A DNA stretch of 64,000 nucleotides from positions 248,001 to 312,000 of the forward strand of contig NZ_JAUZDX010000005.1 in NCBI RefSeq assembly GCF_030704685.1, written 5' to 3'. The notes under the pieces are model-generated. The model made no database searches. It had not been told where the DNA came from and saw only the letters and a list, made by a program, of their open reading frames with translations. Positions 1-12,105 of this stretch are shown here, piece by piece (the first letter of the stretch is position 1; every line of letters starts with the position of its first letter). The position numbers and the translations under genes are program-made. This DNA comes from Acidovorax sp. A1169. Lineage in GTDB: Bacteria > Pseudomonadota > Gammaproteobacteria > Burkholderiales > Burkholderiaceae_C.

Positions 1-45
1 CCCGCCGGGCAGCCACCGCGGGGCCGTGTAGTGCAGGGAGTGCAT
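1..45 (-). CDS. N-terminal fragment of a putative YheT-type alpha/beta hydrolase (runs off the window)
   Basis: Only 15 codons are inside the window. They read MHSLHYTAPRWLPGG from an ATG at 45. The APRWLPGG stretch resembles the N-terminus of YheT-family hydrolases, where it is normally followed by HLQT. It begins 12 bases after the stop of the NTF2-like gene on the same strand, so the two probably share a transcript. No clear ribosome binding site is visible. The family call rests on a very short match. Confidence 0.45.
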   Translation of the reverse strand, partial: MHSLHYTAPRWLPGG

Positions 46-57
46 GGGAGACACGCG

Positions 58-507
58 TCAATGCAGCACCGGTTGCTGCGCCTGCATGGCCTGCACGTCC
101 TCCACCACGCCCGCGCTGGCGTGGTGCACCACCAGACGCCAGCCCTGGGGGGTCTTGTGGTACACGTTGGTGGCGATCACGATGGCCCGGTGCATGCCGT
201 CGGGCAGCATCACCTCCACATGCTCGGCCACGCTGTGCACCGCGCTGGACAGGGCCTGCACGCGGCGTACCTGGGTCGGCCGGGCACGCACTGTGCCGTT
301 GGCAAACATGGCTTCGAACGCCGTGCGGATGGCGCCCGCTCCCACGAGCCGGGGGCCACCCGGGTGCACGCAGACGATGTCCTCTTCGTCGGCCCAGCAC
401 GACATCAGCAGTTCGATGTCGCCGCGCTGGAGCGCGTCGTAAAAAGCGGCTTCGGTCTCATCCGAAGAACCGCCCTGGGTGGCTGCGGTGGGTCGTGCAC
501 GTGGCAT
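58..507 (-). CDS. NTF2-like/SnoaL-type protein (DUF4440-like), 149 aa
   Basis: Small cone-fold protein of the nuclear-transport-factor-2/SnoaL superfamily. Such domains bind small ligands or act as polyketide cyclases or isomerases, and the substrate here is unknown. The pattern FYDALQRGDIELLMSCW followed by an HPGG turn and a GAGAIRTAFEAMF helix near residues 20-75 is typical of the stand-alone family. The start chosen is the ATG at 507, which gives MPRARPTAAT. An upstream in-frame ATG at 615 would add 36 residues of low-complexity, non-homologous sequence. No signal peptide or membrane segment is present, so it should be cytoplasmic. A possible promoter (TTGGAA, 17 bp, TTAAAG) lies on this strand at 695-723. 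Confidence 0.8.
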   Translation of the reverse strand: MPRARPTAATQGGSSDETEAAFYDALQRGDIELLMSCWADEEDIVCVHPGGPRLVGAGAIRTAFEAMFANGTVRARPTQVRRVQALSSAVHSVAEHVEVMLPDGMHRAIVIATNVYHKTPQGWRLVVHHASAGVVEDVQAMQAQQPVLH

Positions 508-887
508 GGGCAAAAAATGGGATGGTGGGCGTGCGCCTATTGTGCGCGGTCCGCTGCCGCAGTGGCTGGACCTACATGGAACCACCGTGGACAGCCTCTG
601 CTCGACCTCCACCATCGTCCCGATTTTCGCTACGGGTTTGCATGTACCCAGACCCAGGGAGCGCCCGCTCGTTCCATTGAGGCCCGGGTAAACCCTTTAA
701 AGTTCCTTCGGTATTGTTTCCAATACTGGAACAGTTAGTTCGCGACTGGGTGGTTTTTCTTTGATCACCCACGGCGTACAGTTCAACCCATCGATGAGCC
801 GAACCCGCAAGGCGACTCACCGAACCCGGTTCGAAGTTGCTTTTGCTCCGGTTTTTATGAGCCGCTTTTACTTTTAAGGATTTCATC
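508..887. other. 380-bp intergenic region between divergent genes
   Basis: No gene is evident here. The stretch holds a perfect 6-bp inverted repeat (gtattg, tttc spacer, caatac) at 711-726, overlapped by a minus-strand promoter candidate with -35 TTGGAA at 718-723 and -10 TTAAAG at 695-700, 17 bp apart, pointing to the NTF2-like gene. On the plus strand a weak TTTTCT/TACAGT pair ends near 782. The overlap of dyad and promoter suggests an operator, which is inference only. Confidence 0.4.
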
Positions 888-1181
888 ATGAACACGACCG
901 CACGTTTCCTCTCCATCGCCGCTGTTGCCGCTTTCGCTTCTTTCGGTGCCCAAGCCGATGAAGCCGATGCTTCGCAATTCGCCACGAAGTTTGACACCAA
1001 CCGCACCCGCGCCGAAGTGGCTGCTGAAGCCGCTACCGTGGCACAGACCCGCAGCATCGAACCCGCTGGTTCGCGTGTGGTGACCTACAAGTCCACGGCT
1101 GACCGCGCTGCCGTGCGTGCCCAGGCTGCCGATGCCGTGCGCACCGGCCAGATCTCTTCCGGCGAAATCGGCGCGCTGTAA
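888..1181 (+). CDS. DUF4148 domain secreted protein, copy 1 (97 aa)
   Basis: Small exported protein of the DUF4148 family, which is abundant in Burkholderiales and of unknown function. Residues 1-23 form a cleavable signal peptide ending FGAQA. The mature part carries the family hallmarks: a TRAEVAAEA helix and a C-terminal region with VRTGQISSGE. A good ribosome binding site (aaggat) lies 9 bases before the ATG. A nearly identical paralogue follows 60 bases downstream, so this is a recent tandem duplication. The mature protein probably sits in the periplasm. What it does there cannot be told from the sequence. Confidence 0.85.
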   Translation: MNTTARFLSIAAVAAFASFGAQADEADASQFATKFDTNRTRAEVAAEAATVAQTRSIEPAGSRVVTYKSTADRAAVRAQAADAVRTGQISSGEIGAL

Positions 1182-1241
1182 GCCGCCCCGGATTGAACCG
1201 CCACCCTGCCCAATCAAATTAGTCAAAGAATCGAGATCACC

Positions 1242-1535
1242 ATGAACAAGACCGCACGTTTCCTCTCCATCGCCGCTGTGGCTGCTTTCTCCGCTTTCGG
1301 TGCCCACGCTGACGAAGCCGACGGCTCGCAGTTCGCCACGAAGTTTGAAACCCAACGCACCCGTGCCGAAGTGGCTGCTGAAGCTGCTACCGTGGCACAG
1401 ACGCGCAGCATCGAGCCCGCTGGTTCGCGCGTTGTGACCTACAAGTCGACGGCGGACCGCGCCGCCGTGCGTGCCGCTGCTGCCGACGCTGTTCGCACCG
1501 GCCAGATCCCTTCGGGCGAAATCAGCGCCATGTAA
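1242..1535 (+). CDS. DUF4148 domain secreted protein, copy 2 (97 aa)
   Basis: This paralogue has the same length as the preceding gene and differs from it at about 11 of 97 positions by hand count. The changes cluster around the signal-peptide cleavage site (FGAHA) and the last ten residues. The signal peptide is again residues 1-23. The two genes are separated by only 60 bases without a terminator and are followed by a strong hairpin terminator, so they form a two-gene transcript. High similarity at both protein and DNA level points to recent duplication or gene conversion. Function unknown. Confidence 0.85.
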   Translation: MNKTARFLSIAAVAAFSAFGAHADEADGSQFATKFETQRTRAEVAAEAATVAQTRSIEPAGSRVVTYKSTADRAAVRAAAADAVRTGQIPSGEISAM

Positions 1536-1580
1536 TTTGCAAGGCAAAGCTGCAGACCGCACTGCAGCCACCCTGCACAA

Positions 1581-1612
1581 GCCGAGACCTCGCAAGAGGC
1601 CTCGGCTTTTTT
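1581..1612 (+). terminator. Rho-independent terminator of the DUF4148 pair
   Basis: GCCGAG and CCTC arms pair with GAGG and CTCGGC across a GCAA tetraloop, and a run of T follows at 1607-1612. It lies 45 bases after the second DUF4148 stop codon. Confidence 0.85.
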
Positions 1613-1714
1613 CATGGGCAATCGCACAGGCAGCGGTAAGTGAAGGCTCACCCTGTGCCCCGCACACCCCCAGCGGCGACCCGGTCACAATGCACAGGCC
1701 TGCAACTTGCCCCC

Positions 1715-2548
1715 ATGCCCTGGATGCCCGCCTACCAATCCATCGACCACATCATGCTGCGCCTGACCAACGCAGAGCCATTGTTCGACCTGTTCAGCCG
1801 CGTGTTCGGTCTGCCCGTGGCCTGGCCCCTGCAGCACGCCGCTTTCGCGACCTACGGCTGGGTGCATGCGGGCAACACGGACCTCGAATTCTGGGCCGCA
1901 ACCTCCAATGCCGATCTTCCCGAACATGCACAGCCACCGCTCATCCACGGCTTCGCGCTGGAGCCCGCCCTGCCCTTGCCACAAGCGCTGGAGCGCACAG
2001 CGGCTGCAGGCATCGCCAGCAAGCCCGCCCGTACCTTCCAGTCCCCCAATGCACAAGGCGAAGTGGTCACAAACTTCACCAATGCCGTCGTGCCCGATGT
2101 ATCCGCGCCGAGCTGCTGCATTTTCTTCTGTGAGTGGAATCCTCGCGCGGCCATCTATCCCTGGGACGAAGCAGCCACGCCTGTACAACGCCGCAGGGCG
2201 CACAGGCAGGCGCTGCAGGAAGCCTATGGGGGCCCCCTGGGACTCATAGGGCTACAGTTGATACGCATGGGCACGCCCGATCTGGGCATGCATCGAAAGC
2301 ACTGGCAGCGGCTCAGTGGCTCGCCCTCCGGGCAACCGATCATGCTTGCGCCGGGGATCTCGCTGGAACTGGTTCCCGCCGAGCAGTTGCGGATCGAGTC
2401 ACTCACGTTCAGCGTGCACTCGCTGGCCACGGCACGCATGTTCCTGGCGAGTCGCCAGTTGCTGCAGGAGGATACTGGGGACGCGCTGTGGATCGCGTGC
2501 GAGGGCCTGCGCATCGGCCTCGTTGAAGGCACGGGCGCGCAGGCATAA
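1715..2548 (+). CDS. VOC (glyoxalase/bleomycin-resistance fold) superfamily protein, 277 aa
   Basis: Cytoplasmic protein with a vicinal-oxygen-chelate fold. The N-terminus YQSIDHIMLRLTN, followed by a LFSRVFGLPVAWPL segment, is the standard first beta-alpha module. A second half-module appears in the C-terminal third (SLELVPAEQ to SLTFSVHSL). The family includes lyases, dioxygenases and resistance proteins, and no specific substrate can be read here. I chose the ATG at 1715 because the 25 extra residues from the more distal start at 1640 cover non-conserved DNA. The ATG at 1724 is an alternative. It stands alone between two terminators, convergent with the ATP synthase operon. Confidence 0.7.
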   Translation: MPWMPAYQSIDHIMLRLTNAEPLFDLFSRVFGLPVAWPLQHAAFATYGWVHAGNTDLEFWAATSNADLPEHAQPPLIHGFALEPALPLPQALERTAAAGIASKPARTFQSPNAQGEVVTNFTNAVVPDVSAPSCCIFFCEWNPRAAIYPWDEAATPVQRRRAHRQALQEAYGGPLGLIGLQLIRMGTPDLGMHRKHWQRLSGSPSGQPIMLAPGISLELVPAEQLRIESLTFSVHSLATARMFLASRQLLQEDTGDALWIACEGLRIGLVEGTGAQA

Positions 2549-2574
2549 AAAAACCCGGCGGGGCCGGGTTTTTT
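2547..2574. terminator. Bidirectional terminator between the VOC gene and atpC
   Basis: The sequence forms AAAAAACCCGGC, a GGGG loop and a pairing CCGGGTTTTTT arm. A and T runs flank both sides, so the hairpin can end transcripts of the VOC gene on the plus strand and of the atp operon on the minus strand. Confidence 0.85.
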
Positions 2575-2613
2575 GAACAGATCCGCAAGGATCTGGGGGC
2601 TTGCTTGTCTTAT

Positions 2614-3030
2614 TTATTTCTTCTGGCGAAACTTGCGCAGCGCGGCGATCTGGGCGGCCATGACGGCCAGCTCGGACTGGGCCCGGGCCAGGTCGATCTC
2701 GCTCTTGGCATTCTTGAGCGCTTCTTCGGCCGATGCCTTGGCAGCATTGGCCTTTTCGTCGTCCAGGTCCTTGCCGCGGATGGCGGTGTCGGACAGCACG
2801 GTCACGCGGTTGGGCTGCACTTCCAGAATGCCACCGGCCACGAACACGAATTCTTCGCGGCCGTCGGCCATTTCGATGCGCACCGAACCCGGCTTGATGC
2901 GCGTGATCAGCGGGGTGTGGCGGGGAAAGATGCCCAGTTCGCCAGATTCACCCGGCAGCGCGACAAAGCGCGCTTCACCAGAGAAGATGGACTCTTCGGC
3001 ACTGACCACATCAACATGGATGGTGTTCAT
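2614..3030 (-). CDS. atpC: ATP synthase epsilon subunit (138 aa)
   Basis: Central-stalk subunit of F1 that couples rotation of the c-ring to catalysis and can inhibit ATP hydrolysis. The N-terminal beta-sandwich starts [16 protein letters not shown], contains [12 protein letters not shown] near residue 40, and is followed by a short C-terminal helical hairpin rich in Ala, Glu and Lys. The start at 3030 is set by AGGAGC five to six bases upstream. The adjoining ATG at 3033 would sit too close to it. It is the last gene of the operon, 78 bases after atpD, and is followed by a terminator. Confidence 0.97.
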   Translation of the reverse strand: MNTIHVDVVSAEESIFSGEARFVALPGESGELGIFPRHTPLITRIKPGSVRIEMADGREEFVFVAGGILEVQPNRVTVLSDTAIRGKDLDDEKANAAKASAEEALKNAKSEIDLARAQSELAVMAAQIAALRKFRQKK

Positions 3031-3108
3031 CATTGCTCCTAGGAAAAGAGGGGTTGCTTGATTGCACATGAAGGCCGGGCAGCGCGGGGCTGCTCAGCCA
3101 CCGGGCAA

Positions 3109-4548
<1,440 letters not shown>

Positions 4549-5415
4549 TTACACAGCAGCGGCGCCAGCCACGATTTCCGAAAGTTCTTTCGTGATCGCT
4601 GCCTGGCGCGTCTTGTTGTAGACCAGCTTCAACTCGCCAATGACGCTGCCGGCGTTGTCGGTGGCGGCCTTCATGGCCACCATGCGTGCCGACTGCTCGG
4701 ACGCCATGTTTTCCGCAACCGCCTGGTAGATCAGGGACTCGACATAGCGGACCAGCAGATCGTCGATCACGGTCTGTGCATCGGGCTCGTAGATGTAGTC
4801 CCAGCCATGCTCGGTCTTCTCGGCCTGCATCTGCTCGGACGACAGGGGGAGCAACCGCTCCACCACCGATTCCTGCTTCATGGTGTTGATGAACTTGGTG
4901 TAGCTCAGGTACACCGCGTTGATCTTGCCTTCTGCATAGGCGTCGAGCAGCACCTTCACGGGGCCGATCAGCTTGTCCAGGTGGGGCTTGTCGCCCAGGC
5001 CCGTCACGTGCGAAACCACCTTGGCACCGACACGGTTGAGGAAACCCAGGCCCTTGTTGCCGATGGCAACCGCCTCGGTGGACACGCCAGCGCCCTGCAG
5101 CTCACGCAGCTTGGCCGTCACGATGCGCAGCACGTTGGTGTTCATGCCACCGCACAGGCCCTTGTCGGTCGTCACCACGATCACGCCGGCCACCTTGGCA
5201 TCGTTCACTTTCATGAACGGGTGCACGTACTCCGGATTGGCGTGGCCGAGATTGGCTGCAATGTTGCGGATCTTCTCGCTGTAAGGGCGGGCAGCCCGCA
5301 TCCGTTCCTGCGCCTTGCGCATTTTGGATGCAGCCACCATCTCCATGGCTTTGGTGATCTTCTTGGTGTTTTCCACCGATTTGATCTTGCCGCGTATTTC
5401 CTTGCCTGCTGCCAT
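4549..5415 (-). CDS. atpG: ATP synthase gamma subunit (288 aa)
   Basis: Rotor shaft of F1. The conserved N-terminal helix [20 protein letters not shown] and the C-terminal helix ([18 protein letters not shown]) that form the antiparallel coiled coil inside the alpha-beta hexamer are both intact. The Rossmann-like middle domain contains the [10 protein letters not shown] motif near residue 85. The length is usual. A GGAG sits directly upstream of the ATG, and the gene lies between atpA and atpD in the standard order. Confidence 0.97.
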   Translation of the reverse strand: MAAGKEIRGKIKSVENTKKITKAMEMVAASKMRKAQERMRAARPYSEKIRNIAANLGHANPEYVHPFMKVNDAKVAGVIVVTTDKGLCGGMNTNVLRIVTAKLRELQGAGVSTEAVAIGNKGLGFLNRVGAKVVSHVTGLGDKPHLDKLIGPVKVLLDAYAEGKINAVYLSYTKFINTMKQESVVERLLPLSSEQMQAEKTEHGWDYIYEPDAQTVIDDLLVRYVESLIYQAVAENMASEQSARMVAMKAATDNAGSVIGELKLVYNKTRQAAITKELSEIVAGAAAV

Positions 5416-5433
5416 GATGGCTCCTCGTCCGGT

Positions 5434-6987
5434 TTAAGCGAACGACTTCTTGAACGCGGCGACAGCAGCGGTCAATTCGGCTTCAGCGTCCTTGTCCATG
5501 GCCTTGGCCTGTTCCAGCTTGGCCAGCAGTGCGGCGTGGCTGGTCTTCAGGAACTGGTGCAGGCCGTGTTCGAAGTCGAGAACCTTCTTGACGTCGATGT
5601 CGTCCATGAAGCCCTTGTTCACAGCGAACAGCGTGGCACCCATCAGCGAGATGGGCAGCGGGCTGTACTGTGCCTGCTTGAGCAGTTCGGTCACGCGGGC
5701 ACCGCGGTCCAGCTGCTTGCGGGTGGCTTCGTCCAGGTCGGAAGCGAACTGCGCGAACGCAGCCAGTTCACGGTACTGGGCCAAGTCGGTACGGATACCG
5801 CCGGACAGGTTCTTCACCAGCTTGGTCTGGGCGGCACCACCGACGCGCGACACCGAGATACCGGCGTTGATGGCGGGGCGGATACCGGCGTTGAACAGGC
5901 TGGTTTCCAGGAAGATCTGACCGTCCGTGATCGAGATCACGTTGGTAGGAACGAAGGCGGACACGTCGCCGGCTTGCGTTTCGATGATGGGCAGTGCGGT
6001 CAGCGAACCGGTCTTGCCCTTGACTTCACCCTTGGTGAAGGCTTCGACGTAGTCGGCATTCACGCGGGCTGCGCGTTCGAGCAGGCGGCTGTGGAGATAG
6101 AACACGTCGCCGGGATAGGCTTCGCGGCCTGGTGGGCGGCGCAGCAGCAGCGAAACCTGGCGGTAAGCCACGGCCTGCTTGGACAGGTCGTCATAAACGA
6201 TCAGGGCGTCCTGGCCGCGGTCGCGGAAGTATTCGCCCATCGTGCAGCCCGAGTAGGCCGACACGTACTGCATGGCTGCCGATTCGGAGGCCGATGCGGC
6301 TACCACGATCGTGTAGTCCATGGCACCGGCTTGTTCCAGCGCGCGCACCACGTTCTTGATGGACGAAGCCTTCTGGCCGATGGCGACGTAGATGCAGCTG
6401 ACGCCCTGGCCCTTCTGGGCGATGATGGCGTCGATGGCGACAGCCGTCTTGCCGGTCTGGCGGTCACCGATGATCAGCTCGCGCTGACCACGGCCCACAG
6501 GCACCATGGAGTCGATGGACTTCAGGCCGGTCTGCAGGGGCTGGTCCACCGATTTACGGGCGATAACGCCCGGAGCGACCTTTTCGATCACGTCGGTGAG
6601 CTTGGCGTTGATGGGGCCCTTGCCGTCGATGGGCTGGCCCAGGGCGTTCACCACGCGGCCAATCAGCTCGGGGCCGACCGGCACTTCCAGAATGCGGCCC
6701 GTGCACTTGACGGTGTCGCCTTCGGAGATATGTTCGTACTCACCCAGAATCACGGCACCGACGGAGTCGCGCTCGAGGTTCAGGGCCAGGCCGTAGGAGG
6801 GCTGGCCGTCCTTGGTGGCAGGGAACTCGAGCATTTCACCGGCCATCACGTCCGACAGGCCGTGCACGCGCACGATACCGTCGGACACGGACACCACGGT
6901 ACCCTGGTTGCGGATATCGCTGCTGGCGGCCAGACCTTCGATGCGGCTCTTGATGAGTTCAGAAATTTCTGCGGGATTGAGTTGCAT
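5434..6987 (-). CDS. atpA: ATP synthase alpha subunit (517 aa)
   Basis: Non-catalytic nucleotide-binding subunit of F1. It starts [17 protein letters not shown], the helix that binds the delta subunit. The Walker [10 protein letters not shown] is near residues 170-178, and the signature [17 protein letters not shown] with its arginine finger lies near 365-380. The ribosome binding site AAGGA lies 9 bases upstream. Spacing to atpG is 18 bases. Confidence 0.98.
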   Translation of the reverse strand: MQLNPAEISELIKSRIEGLAASSDIRNQGTVVSVSDGIVRVHGLSDVMAGEMLEFPATKDGQPSYGLALNLERDSVGAVILGEYEHISEGDTVKCTGRILEVPVGPELIGRVVNALGQPIDGKGPINAKLTDVIEKVAPGVIARKSVDQPLQTGLKSIDSMVPVGRGQRELIIGDRQTGKTAVAIDAIIAQKGQGVSCIYVAIGQKASSIKNVVRALEQAGAMDYTIVVAASASESAAMQYVSAYSGCTMGEYFRDRGQDALIVYDDLSKQAVAYRQVSLLLRRPPGREAYPGDVFYLHSRLLERAARVNADYVEAFTKGEVKGKTGSLTALPIIETQAGDVSAFVPTNVISITDGQIFLETSLFNAGIRPAINAGISVSRVGGAAQTKLVKNLSGGIRTDLAQYRELAAFAQFASDLDEATRKQLDRGARVTELLKQAQYSPLPISLMGATLFAVNKGFMDDIDVKKVLDFEHGLHQFLKTSHAALLAKLEQAKAMDKDAEAELTAAVAAFKKSFA

Positions 6988-7029
6988 GACTCTTTCCTTC
7001 TTTCTTTGGTTCGCTGTCCTCGCCGCGCG

Positions 7030-7572
7030 TTACGCGGTGAGGGCCGCTTTCATTTGTTCAAGACGGGCCTTGACCGAAGTGTCCAGCACCTCGTCACCCA
7101 CCACTACGCGAATGCCACCGATCAGGGACGCATCCAGCTGAACGGTGAGGTTGAGCTTGCGGCCAAAGCGCTTTTCCAGCGCCGAGCCGACCTCAGCCAG
7201 TGCTGCGGCATCCATCGGAAAGGCGCTGTGCACCACGGCGTCCGAAGAGCCGCTGCGGCGATTCACGAGGGCACGAAACTGCGCAGCGACTTCCGGCAGC
7301 GCCTGCAGGCGCCCGTTGTCGATGACCGTGCGCAGGAAGTTCTTGGCCGTATCGGACAGCGCCGAACGCGCAACACCCGTGACGACGGCAAACACCTGGT
7401 CTGCCGTCACCTTGGGGCTGTCTGCCAGCTGGCGCAACTGGGGGTTGACGGCAATCGCCGCCAGTTCATCGACCCAGTCAGCAGTGCTGGCCAGGTCCAT
7501 GCCCGCACCCGCAGTAGCGGCCTTGAACAGGGCTTCGGCGTAAGGGCGGGCAATGGTGGCGAGTTCAGCCAT
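7030..7572 (-). CDS. atpH: ATP synthase delta subunit (180 aa)
   Basis: Peripheral-stalk protein joining F1 alpha N-termini to the b subunits, homologous to mitochondrial OSCP. It begins [19 protein letters not shown], the typical N-terminal helix, and contains the C-terminal [20 protein letters not shown] motif that defines the family. Full length. It lies 10 bases downstream of atpF. Confidence 0.97.
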   Translation of the reverse strand: MAELATIARPYAEALFKAATAGAGMDLASTADWVDELAAIAVNPQLRQLADSPKVTADQVFAVVTGVARSALSDTAKNFLRTVIDNGRLQALPEVAAQFRALVNRRSGSSDAVVHSAFPMDAAALAEVGSALEKRFGRKLNLTVQLDASLIGGIRVVVGDEVLDTSVKARLEQMKAALTA

Positions 7573-7582
7573 GTGTGTCCCC

Positions 7583-8053
7583 TTACAGCTCGGTCTTCAG
7601 GCGGTTGAGCAGGTCGGCGTGAACGCCGGCATTGACTTCCTTGCGGAGAATCTGCTCAGCACCCTTGACGGCCAGCGCAGCCACCTGCTCACGCAGGGCT
7701 TCGCGGGCTTGCACCGTTTGCTGCTCGGCTTCGGCACGGGCGGAAGCAACGATCTTGTTGCCCTCTTCCGTGGCGCGTGCCTTGGCTTCTTCGATGATGG
7801 CCTGGGCACGTCGGTCGGCGTCCGCAAGACGCGAGGCCGTTTCGTTGCGTGCCTGTGACAGTTCCTTCTCGACGCGCTGGTTGGCAGCGGTCAGTTCGGA
7901 CTTGGCACGGTCGGCAGCAGCGAGGCCTTCGGCGATTTTCTGGGCTCGTTCATCCAACGCCTTCGCGATCGGGGGCCACACGAATTTCATCGTGAACCAC
8001 ACCAGGATCAGGAAGACGATGGCCTGAATGAACAGGGTCGCGTTGATACTCAC
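7583..8053 (-). CDS. atpF: ATP synthase b subunit (156 aa)
   Basis: Peripheral stalk of Fo. One N-terminal membrane segment (about residues 5-25, [18 protein letters not shown]) is followed by a long charged, alanine-rich coiled coil that reaches up to F1. The proline pair after the membrane segment (VWPPI) is conserved in this family. The size equals that of the E. coli protein. Confidence 0.97.
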   Translation of the reverse strand: MSINATLFIQAIVFLILVWFTMKFVWPPIAKALDERAQKIAEGLAAADRAKSELTAANQRVEKELSQARNETASRLADADRRAQAIIEEAKARATEEGNKIVASARAEAEQQTVQAREALREQVAALAVKGAEQILRKEVNAGVHADLLNRLKTEL

Positions 8054-8087
8054 GGCAACACCTTTCTAGAGTGGCGTTGAGTGGGAA

Positions 8088-9295
<1,208 letters not shown>

Positions 9296-9314
9296 CGGAC
9301 AACTCTTCTCTATA

Positions 9315-9788
9315 TCAATCGGTTTTTCGGACACCAGGCCGCACCATGAGTGCGACCCAATACGTTTTCATCGTTACCACCATGCCCGCCAGCAAGGCAA
9401 GCCAGACCAGCCCCGGCACGACCCAGGGGGCCACAGCCAGCAGCGCGACGGTGAACACGATCTTGGCTATCTCCCAGCCAAAGAACCCCGCCATGGAGGC
9501 GCCTGCATTTCCAGACGCCATCTGGCGCGACATACCGCGGGCGAACAATGCGGCTGGAGCCACCACTGCAAGCGCGCCGTAGGCAGCAGACCAGCCCACT
9601 TCGGCCCTGCCCGTCAGCCCCCAGGCCACCAGGCCCACGAGCACGCCGACAAGCGCCTGACCAGCCACCACCTTCCACATCGAGACGGGAGGGTTGCGAC
9701 TGCGCCACTGGTCCGCTTCCTGCGCGGACAAGGGCTTGAAGTCAGAATCTTCAGCCTCAGTTTCTGTCTCAGGGGCGATTGTTTTCAT
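9315..9788 (-). CDS. atpI: ATP synthase subunit I / AtpI-like membrane protein (157 aa)
   Basis: First gene of the operon. It encodes a small protein with four hydrophobic segments after an acidic N-terminus (residues 1-35) and is thought to help c-ring assembly or ion supply in other bacteria. The segments near residues 40-60, 65-85, 105-125 and 128-145 are clear. The start at 9788 (MKTIAPETETE) avoids ten residues of unlikely upstream sequence. Its position before atpB, 19 bases away, is the main evidence, since sequence conservation in this family is weak. Confidence 0.85.
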   Translation of the reverse strand: MKTIAPETETEAEDSDFKPLSAQEADQWRSRNPPVSMWKVVAGQALVGVLVGLVAWGLTGRAEVGWSAAYGALAVVAPAALFARGMSRQMASGNAGASMAGFFGWEIAKIVFTVALLAVAPWVVPGLVWLALLAGMVVTMKTYWVALMVRPGVRKTD

Positions 9789-9835
9789 TGTTGGTAACGC
9801 CCATGTTACAGACTGCAAATTTCACAAAGCCTCTA

Positions 9836-9866
9836 ATTATAAGTAAAAACCCGTGGCGAACGACAA
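9836..9866 (-). promoter_or_regulatory. Sigma-70 promoter of the atp operon
   Basis: On the minus strand a perfect TATAAT lies at 9836-9841, and a TTGTCG -35 candidate at 9861-9866 is 19 bp upstream. The start of transcription would be near 9829, about 40 bases before atpI. The -10 is exact. The -35 spacing is longer than ideal. Confidence 0.6.
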
Positions 9867-10059
9867 AGACCTGCAATCGAGGTCTGAAAGCTGCATGCGC
9901 CGGCACCTTTGTGGTGACCCGCCAACGCATCCCATGGCGCCGTGCCCCAGTTATGCACCAAGAAGGCGCGCGTCCGTGTGACAGATCCACGACAGTGCGA
10001 AGGGCTTGTCGCACAATGGTCCCGCCTGTACCGCCACCGAAAAATCGAAGCCCCTGCAT

Positions 10060-10380
10060 ATGACGTCCTCTCCTTTGCCACCGAACCTCACCATCCTCGA
10101 CTCGAGCGCTGCGGATGCCCGCAAGGACTCGCTTATCGAGTACCCCTCGCAGTTTCCGATCAAGGTCATGGGCGCCAAGGTGGACGGCTTCGTGCAGGCG
10201 GTCACCGAGCTGGCCCACCAGTACGACCCGGGCTTCGACCCCGCCACCATTGAACTGCGCGACAGCAGCAAGGGCAATTACCTCGGAGTTACTGTCACCA
10301 TCACGGCCACCAGCCGCGAGCAGCTCGACGACCTGTACCGCGCGCTGTCATCGCACCCCCTGGTCAAGGTCGTGCTGTAA
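10060..10380 (+). CDS. ybeD: YbeD/UPF0250 (DUF493) family protein, 106 aa
   Basis: Small ferredoxin-like-fold protein that sits before lipB in many proteobacteria. The hallmarks are [16 protein letters not shown] near residues 25-40 and the C-terminal [18 protein letters not shown]. Its biochemical role is unsettled, and its fixed position suggests a link to lipoate metabolism. I chose the ATG at 10060. A TTG at 10006 would add 18 residues with no family counterpart. Only four bases separate its stop from the lipB start, so translation is probably coupled. Confidence 0.88.
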   Translation: MTSSPLPPNLTILDSSAADARKDSLIEYPSQFPIKVMGAKVDGFVQAVTELAHQYDPGFDPATIELRDSSKGNYLGVTVTITATSREQLDDLYRALSSHPLVKVVL

Positions 10381-10384
10381 GGCC

Positions 10385-11080
10385 GTGGCCATCGATCTGC
10401 GCACGCTCGGGCGGGTGGACTATGCCGCCACGGTGCAGGCCATGCAGGATTACACGGCCACACGCACGGCAGACACGCCCGATGCCCTGTGGCTGTGCGA
10501 GCACGACGCGCTCTACACGCAAGGCCTGGCAGGCAAGAGCGACCACCTGCTGAACCCTGGCGCCATTCCGGTCGTGCCCACCAACCGGGGCGGCCAGGTC
10601 ACTTTCCACGGCCCGGGGCAGGTGGTGGCCTACCCGCTCATCGACCTGCAGCGCGCGGGCTACTACGTCAAGGAATATGTTTACCGGGTGGAAGAAGCGC
10701 TGATCCGCACGCTGGCGCACTTTGGCGTCACGGGCCACCGCGTGGCCGGCGCGCCCGGCATCTACGTGCGCCTGGATGACCCGCACAGCCACGCCCTGCT
10801 GCCCCAGCGCCCGCAAAAACGCGAAGGCCACGCGGCCCCCGAACCCGACTTCGAGGGCCTCGGGAAGATCGCCGCCTTGGGCATCAAGGTCAGCCGCCAC
10901 AGCACCTACCACGGCGCTGCGCTGAACGTGGCGATGGACCTGGAACCCTTCGGCCGTATCAACCCTTGCGGCTACGCGGGACTGCGAACCGTGGACCTTT
11001 CTACAATCGGGGTCCAAACCACCTGGGAAGAAACCGCGCAGGTGCTGGGCCAGCAGCTCGGCATACGCCTGTCTCCCTGA
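10385..11080 (+). CDS. lipB: Octanoyl-ACP:protein N-octanoyltransferase (231 aa, GTG start)
   Basis: Moves the octanoyl chain from acyl carrier protein to lipoyl domains of 2-oxoacid dehydrogenases and the glycine cleavage H protein. The signature [18 protein letters not shown] is at residues 68-85. The catalytic pair is Lys161 (GLGKIAALG) and Cys195 (RINPCGYAG). Residues 132-155 are a Pro- and His-rich insertion between core strands, not needed by the fold. The GTG at 10385 is the only start that fits both the family N-terminus and the preceding stop. Confidence 0.95.
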   Translation: MAIDLRTLGRVDYAATVQAMQDYTATRTADTPDALWLCEHDALYTQGLAGKSDHLLNPGAIPVVPTNRGGQVTFHGPGQVVAYPLIDLQRAGYYVKEYVYRVEEALIRTLAHFGVTGHRVAGAPGIYVRLDDPHSHALLPQRPQKREGHAAPEPDFEGLGKIAALGIKVSRHSTYHGAALNVAMDLEPFGRINPCGYAGLRTVDLSTIGVQTTWEETAQVLGQQLGIRLSP

Positions 11081-11094
11081 ACCGCCTACAAGCC

Positions 11095-12075
11095 ATGAGC
11101 ACCACCGACGTCGTCCGCGAAGCGCAGTCCACCGAAGCCTACAACCCGCTGGCCAAGCAGAAGGCTGCGGCCAAGCTGTCGCGCATTCCGATCAAGGTGG
11201 AACAGGGCGAAGTGCTCAAGAAGCCCGACTGGATCCGCGTGAAGGCTGGCTCGCCCACCACGCGCTTCTACGAGATCAAGGACATCCTGCGCCAGAACAA
11301 TCTGCACACGGTGTGCGAAGAGGCCTCCTGCCCCAACATCGGCGAGTGCTTCGGCAAGGGCACAGCCACGTTCATGATCATGGGCGACAAGTGCACCCGC
11401 CGCTGCCCCTTCTGCGACGTGGGCCACGGCCGCCCCGACCCGCTGGACAAGGACGAGCCGCTGAACCTGGCCAAGACCATCGCGCAGCTGCGCCTGAAGT
11501 ACGTGGTGATCACCAGCGTCGACCGAGACGATCTGCGCGACGGCGGCAGCGGCCACTTTGTTGAATGCATCCAGAACATCCGCGAGCTGTCGCCGCTTAC
11601 GCAGATCGAGATCCTGGTGCCCGACTTCCGCGGTCGCGATGACCGAGCGCTCGAGATCCTCAAGGCCGCGCCGCCCGACGTGATGAACCACAACCTGGAA
11701 ACCGCGCCGCGCCTGTACAAGGAAGCGCGCCCGGGCTCCGACTACCAGTTCAGCCTGAACCTGCTCAAGAAGTTCAAGGCCCTGCACCCCAAGGTGCCGA
11801 CCAAGAGCGGCATCATGGTGGGCCTGGGCGAGACGGACGAAGAGATCCTGCAGGTGATGCGTGACATGCGCGCGCACGACATCGACATGCTGACCATCGG
11901 CCAGTACCTGTCGCCCAGCAGCAGCCACCTGCCCGTGCGCCGCTATGTGCACCCCGACACCTTCAAGATGTTCGAGCAAGAGGCCTACAAGATGGGCTTC
12001 AGTCACGCGGCTGTGGGCGCCATGGTGCGCAGCAGCTACCACGCCGACCAGCAGGCACACGCCGCCGGCGTGTAA
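11095..12075 (+). CDS. lipA: Lipoyl synthase (326 aa)
   Basis: Radical-SAM enzyme that inserts two sulfurs into protein-bound octanoyl groups. Both iron-sulfur sites are visible. The auxiliary cluster ligands are Cys74, Cys79 and Cys85 ([12 protein letters not shown]), with the C-terminal RSSYHA serine as the fourth ligand. The radical SAM CxxxCxxC is at Cys100, Cys104 and Cys107 (CTRRCPFC). It follows lipB by 14 bases, which completes the de novo lipoylation pathway in one transcript. Confidence 0.97.
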   Translation: MSTTDVVREAQSTEAYNPLAKQKAAAKLSRIPIKVEQGEVLKKPDWIRVKAGSPTTRFYEIKDILRQNNLHTVCEEASCPNIGECFGKGTATFMIMGDKCTRRCPFCDVGHGRPDPLDKDEPLNLAKTIAQLRLKYVVITSVDRDDLRDGGSGHFVECIQNIRELSPLTQIEILVPDFRGRDDRALEILKAAPPDVMNHNLETAPRLYKEARPGSDYQFSLNLLKKFKALHPKVPTKSGIMVGLGETDEEILQVMRDMRAHDIDMLTIGQYLSPSSSHLPVRRYVHPDTFKMFEQEAYKMGFSHAAVGAMVRSSYHADQQAHAAGV

Positions 12076-12105
12076 GCGCTGCTGCGCCGCCAACGCGCCC
12101 ACTCC

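Noticed and set aside
855-1688. A 277-codon minus-strand frame opposite both DUF4148 genes
   Set aside because: It repeats itself only because the sense genes are duplicated. The sense genes have signal peptides, ribosome binding sites and a terminator.
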